Position numbers and translations under genes: made by a program
Notes under the pieces: generated by a model
What the model was told of the DNA's origin: nothing
What the model saw: the letters and a program-made list of their open reading frames with translations, nothing else
Databases searched by the model: none
Part shown: positions 57,883 through 64,000 of the stretch, piece by piece
Layout: each line of letters starts with the position of its first letter
How positions within the stretch are numbered: position 1 is the stretch's first letter
NCBI RefSeq assembly: GCF_040371085.1
Contig: NZ_JAMBMT010000001.1
Span: 2,728,001-2,792,000, forward strand
Reading direction: 5' to 3'
DNA: 64,000 nucleotides
Source: Psychrobacter sp. AH5
Lineage (GTDB): Bacteria > Pseudomonadota > Gammaproteobacteria > Pseudomonadales > Moraxellaceae

Positions 57883-58587
57883 ATGCGTCTCGATAAATTT
57901 ATTAGTAAAGCCACTGAGCTGTCGCGTAAAGAGTCCAAAAAGATCCTCCATGCCAGCGAGGTCACGGTCAATGACGAAGTGGTCAAAGATCCAGGCCTGC
58001 ATGTCGATATCGTCAATGACGAAGTACTATGGGCAGGTGAGCCTCTATCGGTCGCTACCGGCAGCCGCTATATTCTTTTGCATAAGCCTGAAGGCTTTGA
58101 GTGTACCCTCAAGGCCAAAGAGTACCCTATCGTTACCGAACTGATCGCGGTGCCAGAATTAGGTAGCCTACGTATTGCCGGACGCTTAGATGTCGATACT
58201 ACTGGCGCACTGCTCATCAGCGATGATGGCGGCTGGCTGCACCGCGTGACTAGTCCTAAGCACGAGCACGCCAAAGTTTATGAGCTAACCTTAGCCGATC
58301 CTATGGACGCGGACGAGCAAGCCCATGCGATCAAAAAGGTGGGCGAAGGGATTTTATTAGACGGTGATTATGAGCCGACTAAACCTGCAACCCTTGAGTT
58401 TATCGATGAGACCCATGCGCGTCTAACGCTTGAGCAAGGCAAATACCATCAAGTCAAACGTATGATGGGCTACTTCGGTAATAAAGTCGTTGAGCTGCAT
58501 CGCGCCAGTATCGGTCATATCACTCTAGAAGGATTAGAGAAGGGCGATAGTCGCTTTTTGACAAGTGAGGAAGTCGAGAAGTTTTAG
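57883..58587 (+). CDS. rsuA: 16S rRNA pseudouridine(516) synthase RsuA
   Basis: A 234-residue pseudouridine synthase. An N-terminal S4 domain (MRLDKFISKATELSRKESKK) is followed by the catalytic aspartate motif AGRLDVDTTGALL and the EGKYHQVKRM-type motif seen as LEQGKYHQVKRMMGYFG. It matches RsuA/RluF-type enzymes, RsuA best. Divergent from yigZ with a 91-bp shared promoter region. Confidence 0.9.
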   Translation: MRLDKFISKATELSRKESKKILHASEVTVNDEVVKDPGLHVDIVNDEVLWAGEPLSVATGSRYILLHKPEGFECTLKAKEYPIVTELIAVPELGSLRIAGRLDVDTTGALLISDDGGWLHRVTSPKHEHAKVYELTLADPMDADEQAHAIKKVGEGILLDGDYEPTKPATLEFIDETHARLTLEQGKYHQVKRMMGYFGNKVVELHRASIGHITLEGLEKGDSRFLTSEEVEKF

Positions 58588-58608
58588 AAGTCATGTAATT
58601 AATTTTGC

Positions 58609-58723
58609 GTAGGGTGAGGTTGGTTTTATCAAATTCTCGCAAAGAGTTTCAATAAAACGTAACCCACCTTTTAATAATGACCTAATCCAAATGGTGAGTT
58701 ACGCTTCGCTAACCATACCCTAC
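58609..58723. repeat. Dispersed palindromic repeat, family R1, copy 2
   Basis: 115 bp, the partner of 16762-16877: same end GTAGGGTG, centre AATAAAACGTAACCCACC, then GAGTTACGCTTCGCTAACC, closing with the complementary CACCCTAC-like end. It sits in the 370-bp gap after rsuA; the rest of the gap shows no gene. Confidence 0.75.
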
Positions 58724-58957
58724 AACCATGCAATGTTTTTACCTTATTTTCTTAGCCTCTATTGCGCCTCCCTTAAGCTCAAGTAGCAGATTTGCAAAAA
58801 CCAACCGCAAGTCCTTCCTGAAATTAGTCCCTACGCTAACCCTATGCTAAAGTGCTGATACCTTTTTAATCTACTTTTTTAGATAGTATTTTTAACTAAA
58901 TGCTGATTATCTATGCGCGGCTAATATGCGCTTAGTTAATAGAGGCTATTTGCTAGG

Positions 58958-60031
58958 ATGTTTGCTGTGAAACCAACTTTATGTAAGTCTGCTAGTATCA
59001 TTACTGCTTTATTGTTAGCGACAAGCGCTTGTGCTGAGCCAGTATCAGCCCCTAATATGAGCGAAGCTACCCATACCCAATCCGTAAACAAAGCTCTTAC
59101 AAGTGATATAGCGAGTAATACAGACAGGCACTTACGCCAAGTATTGCTTGATGTCGGCATCAAGGCACAAATAGTGTCTATTGAAAAATCCAATCTACCC
59201 AATATGTTTCAGGTCAATCTAGTAGGGCAGCCGCCGCTGCATATCACAGCCGACGGCAAATACGTTATTCAAGGCGAGCTCCAAAAAAACCCAAGCCCGC
59301 AAGCCGTGAAGCAAAATCCAAAACGCGCTACCAGCGCGCAAGCAGGCTCTTATGTGAGTACTGAACTCAAATCTTCGCTGCTAGCCAATATGTCAGCATT
59401 AAAGAATATCAGCGCCAAAACCCCTTTCTTTTATACGGCGGTGCCTGGCGTGATTTGGGGCGCTACTCTCGAGGGTGTGCCGTTCTTATTGTCAGATGAT
59501 GGCCAGTACATTACTGATGGCGAGATATCCGTTATTGAGAATGCTCAGTTTACGGGACTCGATGAGACTTTTGAGGCCAATAAAAATAAGGCGGTGTTTG
59601 CCTCATTAGATGCCTCGCAGCTGATTACTTATCCTGCCACGACTAGCGAGAGAGCCGTCATTTATGTCGCCACCGATGTCAACTGCCCTTATTGTCGTCA
59701 GCTGCATAAGCAAATGGCGAGTCTGAATAAAAAAGGCGTTACGGTAAAAACCATTGGCTATCCGATCTACGAGCAGTCGCCTGAGCAGATGCGCGGTATT
59801 TGGTGTCAAAAGGATGAGGCCAGTCGCCGTAGTGCGCTAGACAAAGCCATGCTACAAGGCCGGATGACGCCAGCGCCGGCTAGCTGCACGAGCGACTACA
59901 TTACCCCCAATCGCAAAAAAGCGGCAGGGTTAGCAGTGATAGCGACGCCAGCGATTTATCGTGATGATGGGGTGCTTTATCAAGCAAGCTTTGAGAGCCC
60001 TGAATTTTTGCAGTTTTTGGGAGTGCAGTAG
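58958..60031 (+). CDS. DsbC-like thioredoxin-fold protein with two N-terminal domains
   Basis: An exported protein of 357 residues (354 from the better-spaced GTG at 58967; AGGA at 58954-58957 touches the ATG). A signal peptide ends around SACA-EPV. The C-terminal thioredoxin domain has the disulfide motif CPYC (243-246 from the ATG), as in DsbC/DsbG isomerases. The DsbC N-terminal dimerisation domain appears twice: residues about 65-110 (PNMFQVNLVGQPPLHITADGKY) and about 155-195 (PGVIWGATLEGVPFLLSDDGQY). A single copy is normal. It is probably a periplasmic disulfide isomerase with altered oligomeric state. A strong terminator follows. Confidence 0.85.
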   Translation: MFAVKPTLCKSASIITALLLATSACAEPVSAPNMSEATHTQSVNKALTSDIASNTDRHLRQVLLDVGIKAQIVSIEKSNLPNMFQVNLVGQPPLHITADGKYVIQGELQKNPSPQAVKQNPKRATSAQAGSYVSTELKSSLLANMSALKNISAKTPFFYTAVPGVIWGATLEGVPFLLSDDGQYITDGEISVIENAQFTGLDETFEANKNKAVFASLDASQLITYPATTSERAVIYVATDVNCPYCRQLHKQMASLNKKGVTVKTIGYPIYEQSPEQMRGIWCQKDEASRRSALDKAMLQGRMTPAPASCTSDYITPNRKKAAGLAVIATPAIYRDDGVLYQASFESPEFLQFLGVQ

Positions 60032-60095
60032 TTCGCTATTTTTGAAATATTGAGCCAATAAAAAGCTTCATAATTTAAGACTAAATTATGGTAGG

Positions 60096-60132
60096 GCGCG
60101 CTATAAATCATCTCTTTATAGCGCGCTTTTTT
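60096..60132 (+). terminator. Rho-independent terminator after the DsbC-like gene
   Basis: Perfect 12-bp arms GCGCGCTATAAA and TTTATAGCGCGC, 7-nt loop, then six T. Confidence 0.93.
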
Positions 60133-60183
60133 GGACTTTGAATTTTAGATAAATAGATGCATTTTAGGTAAATAAACCTTTAA

Positions 60184-60843
60184 TTAGGGCAACACCACAT
60201 CGACGATTTGCCAATTGATAAATCCTTGACGCTGCATCTCAATCGTTAAGGGATAGCCTTTGACTTGCCCGCTAATAGTAAAGCAGTTGATACCGCAGTA
60301 GCGAAGCTCTGGCTTGTCGCTGTCTACTCCTTGCGTAGCTTGCTGCTCAAGCTCGCTTGCTTGTTTTTGTATTACTAGCTGCATCTGATTTTTGACTACC
60401 GCATTGATATCGCCGCGCTGAATGATTAAGTCCTGAATGAGGTTTTTGAGATCGACCTGATTGCTCGCGATAGCCCAAGCGGCGGCTAGCTCTTTGGTAG
60501 CAGTATTAGCTTGACCTTGGGTGTTGATAAGGGTTTCGATATTGTCAGGGGTGATCGCCCCTTCGACTGCTTGACTAATAAAGTTGTCGGCCGCTTGCTC
60601 TAGTGGCGCGCCGCCAAGCTCAGCGACCAGCGGATAGTTAGTCATCGTTAGCGCAAATTTATCCGCCAATTGTTTATAAATACTTGGGCGCACCTGTTCA
60701 TAATCGATAGCGGCCGCGATAGTCGCGCCGTCTTTATCATCATAAGCGTTTTTGAGTTGATAAGCACTATAGTAAGGCGAGCCGGCATAGATGACGACTG
60801 CAATAACCACGATTAATAAGACAAAGGCCATTAGCTTTTTCAT
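60184..60843 (-). CDS. DUF2939 family protein
   Basis: A 219-residue protein with one N-terminal membrane anchor (residues 4-22) and a periplasmic part. GSPYYSAYQLKNAYDDKDGATIAAAIDYEQVRPSI is the recurrent DUF2939 start. A cysteine pair (RYCGINCFTI) near residue 185 may form a disulfide, fitting the neighbouring DsbC-like gene, but this is only suggestive. Function unknown. Confidence 0.85.
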   Translation of the reverse strand: MKKLMAFVLLIVVIAVVIYAGSPYYSAYQLKNAYDDKDGATIAAAIDYEQVRPSIYKQLADKFALTMTNYPLVAELGGAPLEQAADNFISQAVEGAITPDNIETLINTQGQANTATKELAAAWAIASNQVDLKNLIQDLIIQRGDINAVVKNQMQLVIQKQASELEQQATQGVDSDKPELRYCGINCFTISGQVKGYPLTIEMQRQGFINWQIVDVVLP

Positions 60844-61032
60844 AAAAAGTGCTCTCTTACACCAAAGTTAAAATATCAACGCCCGCTTATGGGGCGCTAA
60901 ATACTAGCACGACTTGAGCTTTTGATGTTATGGAAAATATCACCATAGCAAAGCTAGCGTTTTATGAGCTAGGCTGTTTTTATTAAGTAGGTTTATAGCT
61001 AATATAATTGATTCACTCTAAAACCGTTACAA

Positions 61033-61121
61033 TGCTACTGGGATACTTATTTTAAACCTGAGTTGTGCCGCAGCGAGCAGTGCGAAGCGCACAGCAAGCA
61101 AACAAAATACGTACCAGTAGC
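61033..61121. repeat. MITE-like repeat, family R3, copy C
   Basis: About 89 bp with ends TGCTACTGGGAT and GTACCAGTAGC, and the centre GCGCACAGCAAGCAAACAAAAT shared (diverged) with copies A and B. It is one of two copies in the 722-bp DUF2939-dnaJ gap (60844-61565). Confidence 0.65.
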
Positions 61122-61190
61122 CGGGCAAAATAAACCTACCGATTTTATTTCGAATGGACTATATAGTCGATACACTTTAAAAATGACATA

Positions 61191-61262
61191 GCGCTGCTGG
61201 GATGAATTTTGTGCAGGCTCGAATGCAAGCAGCACGCCAGCAAAATTTATACCAGTAGCGCG
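61191..61262. repeat. MITE-like repeat, family R3, copy D
   Basis: About 72 bp; ends GCTGCTGGGATGAATTTT and AAAATTTATACCAGTAGC match copy A closely while the centre is shortened and diverged. Confidence 0.7.
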
Positions 61263-61488
61263 CTTAAATCTATGACAGTTTTACTTTCAGCTGACTATAA
61301 AACCCTATAGACAGTAATTTCATCAGCATAGAGCTTGATAAATCCGCTAGTCATCTCCATTAACAGGCCAAACTTTTACATCTTTATGTCTTTATTTATT
61401 AATTGATTTGGTTAAAACAGTCCTGTGCTTTTTTATTATGACTAGGCTATCGCTAATTATTTATCCTATCTATTGCGACGTTTCACGT

Positions 61489-61504
61489 GAAACTCTTTTG
61501 GATG
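61489..61504. promoter_or_regulatory. parS: parS site upstream of dnaJ
   Basis: CGTTTCACGTGAAACT keeps the full 12-bp core GTTTCACGTGAAAC minus outer positions. It lies 62 bp upstream of the dnaJ start, in the probable promoter. Confidence 0.7.
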
Positions 61505-61565
61505 ATTGGCGGTATGAGTAGCGTAACAGCTAGCTTTGGCGACTGTAATGACGATAGGAGAACCC

Positions 61566-62699
61566 ATGAGTAAGCGCGATTTTTATGAAGTATTAGGGGT
61601 CAGCAAAACTGCCGATAGCAAAGAGATCAAGAGGGCTTATCGCAAGCTGGCCATGAAATACCATCCAGATCGCAATTCTGATGATCCTGATAGTGAGGAA
61701 AAATTCAAAGAAGCTTCGATGGCTTATGAAGTATTGAGCGATGAAGACAAGCGCTCCGCCTATGACCGTATGGGTCATGCTGCCTTTGAAAACGGCATGG
61801 GCGGCGCTGGCGGCTTCGGCGGCGGCGGTAATTTCCAAGACATCTTTGGTGATATCTTTGGCAACTTTGGCGATATCTTCGGTCAAGCGCGTGGTGGCGG
61901 CGGTGGTCGTACCCGTCGTGGCTCAGATCTGCGTTACGTCATCGAGCTGACTCTTGAGGAAGCGGTACGTGGCTGCAAAAAAGAGATTAGCTTTACCGCT
62001 CCGGCTCCTTGTAATACTTGTGATGGTAAGGGCGCCAAAGACGCCTCAGATATTGTTACCTGTCAGACTTGTCATGGTCAAGGGCAAGTACGTGTGCAGC
62101 AAGGCTTCTTTGCCGTGCAGCAAACCTGTCCACAGTGCGGCGGTAGTGGTAAACAAATCAAAAACCCATGCCCGGACTGTCATGGCAATGGCGTCAAAGA
62201 CAAATCACGCAATCTAGAGGTTTCTATCCCAGCTGGCGTCGATGATGGTGATCGCGTGCGCTTAGCAGGAGAGGGCGAAGCGGGCGGCGCTGGCGTACAA
62301 AACGGCGATTTATATGTCGAGGTGCGCGTCAAACCGCATGAAGTATTCACTCGTCAAGGTGCCGATCTGTATATGGATGTACCCGTGAGTATTACCGATG
62401 CTGCGCTTGGTAAAGAGGTTGAGATCCCAACGTTAGATGGTAAAGTCAATATTAAAATTGCTGAGGGCACACAAAGCGGCAAGTTGCTAAGGGTACGCGG
62501 TAAAGGGGTGACACCGGTACGTACCACCATGAAAGGCGATCTGATTTGCCGGGTGATTATCGAAACCCCAGTCAATCTAACCCGCGAGCAAAAAGACTTA
62601 TTACGCCAGTTCCAAGATACTTTAGATGGTGATAGTAATCATAAGCAGTCTCCGCATAAAAAATCTTTCTTCAAAAAGATTGGCGACTTATTTGACTAA
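61566..62699 (+). CDS. dnaJ: Molecular chaperone DnaJ
   Basis: The Hsp40 co-chaperone of DnaK. The ATG at 61566 ([14 protein letters not shown]) follows AGGAG and gives 377 aa; the frame is open 10 codons further upstream, but those residues are not DnaJ-like. J domain with HPD at 33-35, a G/F-rich linker (about 76-125), four zinc-binding repeats [24 protein letters not shown] and CPDCHGNG, and the C-terminal substrate-binding domains. dnaK is not in the window. Followed by the parS/terminator palindrome and dapB. Confidence 0.97.
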   Translation: MSKRDFYEVLGVSKTADSKEIKRAYRKLAMKYHPDRNSDDPDSEEKFKEASMAYEVLSDEDKRSAYDRMGHAAFENGMGGAGGFGGGGNFQDIFGDIFGNFGDIFGQARGGGGGRTRRGSDLRYVIELTLEEAVRGCKKEISFTAPAPCNTCDGKGAKDASDIVTCQTCHGQGQVRVQQGFFAVQQTCPQCGGSGKQIKNPCPDCHGNGVKDKSRNLEVSIPAGVDDGDRVRLAGEGEAGGAGVQNGDLYVEVRVKPHEVFTRQGADLYMDVPVSITDAALGKEVEIPTLDGKVNIKIAEGTQSGKLLRVRGKGVTPVRTTMKGDLICRVIIETPVNLTREQKDLLRQFQDTLDGDSNHKQSPHKKSFFKKIGDLFD

Positions 62700-62790
62700 A
62701 AACCTTTATTAATAGCCTTTTAGAATTGGCTATTATCGATAACATTTAGCTAAGTTTCGTTTAAAAGTAATACTTTTTAGCTTACCTTCT

Positions 62791-62829
62791 AAGCCTAACA
62801 GTTTCACGTGAAACTGTTAGGCTTTTTTG
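62791..62829 (+). terminator. Terminator after dnaJ whose stem contains a parS site
   Basis: A perfect 34-bp palindrome (17-bp arms, 62791-62824) is followed by T-rich sequence. The arms begin AAGCCTAACAG, and the palindrome centre is the parS core GTTTCACGTGAAAC. As RNA it would fold into a very stable hairpin with a minimal loop. Confidence 0.85.
62800..62815. promoter_or_regulatory. parS: parS site in the dnaJ terminator stem
   Basis: AGTTTCACGTGAAACT, a symmetric parS variant with both end bases changed, sits exactly at the centre of the 34-bp terminator palindrome. Confidence 0.7.
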
Positions 62830-62938
62830 TTAGCAGGTTATTATCTGTTTGCTAGCAGCAGCCAAATAAATTCATGCTATGATATTCAGCATATAGCTAA
62901 TAGAGTCACTTTCTGATTATCAAATAGTAGGATAAAAA

Positions 62939-63781
62939 ATGTCAAAAAAAAGTAATAAAAAAACAGCCGATCAGATGATAAATATTGGAATTATCGGTGC
63001 AGGCGGACGCATGGGACGTATGCTAATCGAAGCGGTACAGGATAATCCGCAAACCACCCTAAGCGCCGCCATCGAACGTGAGGGTTCCAGCCTTGTAGGT
63101 GCCGACGCTGGCGAAGTCGCCTCTATTGAGCGCTTAAACATCAAAATCGTCGATGATTTGGTCGCGGTGATTGATGATATCGATGTACTCATAGACTTTA
63201 GCTTGCCCGATGCCACTGAGCAAAACATGCAGATTTGTGCTGAGCATAAAGTAGCCATGGTCATCGGCACCACAGGATTCAATGAGCAGCAAGAGCAAGT
63301 ACTGACGGAGGCAAGCAAGCATATCCCTATCGTTTATGCGGGCAACTACTCTACTGGCGTTAATTTATCGCTCAAGCTACTAGCAATGGCAGCGAAAGCT
63401 TTTGGTGATGAAGCCGATGTCGAGGTGATTGAGGCGCATCATAAGCATAAGATTGATGCGCCCTCAGGCACTGCTTACATGATGGCAGAAGCAGTGGCTC
63501 AAGCACGCGGACAAGATCTAAAAGAGGTTGCCGTGTATGGACGCGAAGGACAGACCGGCGCGCGCACGCAAGGCGAAATCGGTATTCATGCGATACGCGG
63601 CGGCGAGATCATCGGTGATCATACGGTGATGTTTATCGCTGATGGCGAAGTGGTGGAGATTACTCATCGCGCCAGAGCGAGAATGACCTTTGCCGCAGGA
63701 GCGGTGCGCGCCGCCACTTGGATTATTGAGCAAAAAGCTGGTCAATATAATATGCAGGATGTACTTGGGTTGAATGACTAG
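62939..63781 (+). CDS. dapB: 4-hydroxy-tetrahydrodipicolinate reductase
   Basis: Catalyses the NAD(P)H-dependent step from hydroxy-tetrahydrodipicolinate to tetrahydrodipicolinate in lysine and peptidoglycan-precursor synthesis. 280 aa: nucleotide loop [33 protein letters not shown] and the substrate/catalytic [13 protein letters not shown] are all present. The first 14 residues are a Lys/Ser-rich extension. dnaJ-dapB order is conserved in related genera. The next gene starts 36-39 bp later. Confidence 0.97.
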   Translation: MSKKSNKKTADQMINIGIIGAGGRMGRMLIEAVQDNPQTTLSAAIEREGSSLVGADAGEVASIERLNIKIVDDLVAVIDDIDVLIDFSLPDATEQNMQICAEHKVAMVIGTTGFNEQQEQVLTEASKHIPIVYAGNYSTGVNLSLKLLAMAAKAFGDEADVEVIEAHHKHKIDAPSGTAYMMAEAVAQARGQDLKEVAVYGREGQTGARTQGEIGIHAIRGGEIIGDHTVMFIADGEVVEITHRARARMTFAAGAVRAATWIIEQKAGQYNMQDVLGLND

Positions 63782-63820
63782 GGTGTAGTAATCGCGGCAG
63801 CCGCTAATAAGGAGCAAATG

Positions 63821-64000
63821 ATGACTTTTAGTAGAAGCCGGGTTATCTTGGCTATACAGGTAATAGCGACAAGCCTTGTCTTATGCTCTACTACCCAAGC
63901 CGCCACTAAGCAAACCTACGTCATCCATACTTATGGCGGTGATGCTCTACTTCCTGCCGTACGCCAACAGCTGAATAATAGCCGTGATGGCGGCACCGCG
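63821..64000 (+). CDS. Exported protein, start of gene only (cut by window end)
   Basis: Sixty codons from the ATG at 63821 (an ATG at 63818 is also in frame but is only 3 nt from GGAG). A signal peptide is clear: basic start, hydrophobic stretch and cleavage near TTQA-A. The mature start TKQTYVIHTYGGDALLPAVRQQL recalls small N-terminal domains such as those of secretins, but too little is present to assign a family. Probably co-transcribed with dapB. Confidence 0.7.
   Translation, partial: MTFSRSRVILAIQVIATSLVLCSTTQAATKQTYVIHTYGGDALLPAVRQQLNNSRDGGTA

Noticed and set aside
61047..61235. 62-codon minus-strand frame before dnaJ
   Set aside because: Formed from the two R3 repeat copies; not a protein-like sequence.

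Overview
The window looks like the replication-origin region of a Moraxellaceae chromosome, most likely Psychrobacter or a close relative. This rests on the gene order mnmE-yidC-yidD-rnpA-rpmH / dnaA-dnaN-recF-gyrB, the dnaJ-dapB pair, moderately low GC with extreme AT patches, and protein sequences of gammaproteobacterial type. The genus is an inference; no 16S gene is present.

Layout. 1-4.5 kb (minus strand): mnmE (cut by the window edge), yidC, yidD, rnpA, rpmH. 3.2-5.2 kb: two clusters of DnaA boxes, one between yidC and yidD and a denser one (the probable oriC) between rpmH and dnaA. 5.2-14.7 kb (plus): dnaA, dnaN, recF, gyrB, a DUF6880-like gene and mntP. 14.8-20 kb: rlmF, a LysE-type exporter, a crotonase, an AEC transporter and a PatB/MalY-type lyase. 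20.1-23.7 kb: a two-gene McrBC-type restriction system. 24-31.4 kb (minus): an FGGY kinase, GlpD and AGPS-like oxidoreductase set, then a BCCT transporter. 31.7-34.4 kb: guaA and a TPR-like gene. 34.4-40.4 kb (minus): an Abi_C-like gene, two MDR reductases and a DUF2157/DUF4401/GDYXXLXY membrane operon. 40.8-46.9 kb: a complete oppABCDF operon. 47.2-47.9 kb: an intact IS1595-family insertion sequence with an 8-bp target duplication. 48-50.8 kb: a MATE exporter and a lipoprotein hydrolase. 51.1-54.5 kb: an AT-rich accessory island. 54.7-64 kb: DsrE, thioesterase, YheT, YigZ, RsuA, a DsbC-like protein with two N-terminal domains, DUF2939, dnaJ, dapB and a cut secreted protein.

The most interesting locus is 51.1-54.5 kb. 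It encodes a clear prokaryotic viperin (radical-SAM antiviral ddhNTP synthase), directly preceded by a DUF4258-like small protein. A 591-residue protein of unknown family is divergently transcribed from them. A 21-bp-arm inverted repeat sits in the shared promoter region. Together they are a candidate uncharacterised antiviral module. McrBC and an Abi_C-like gene elsewhere in the window are further defence genes.

A second theme is chromosome organisation. Twelve ParB-type parS sites (TGTTTCACGTGAAACA and close variants) lie around the origin. Several sit inside genes, where some read as V-S-R-E-T, and one is built into the terminator stem after dnaJ. Three families of short palindromic repeats are also dispersed between genes; two inverted copies of one of them flank glpD.
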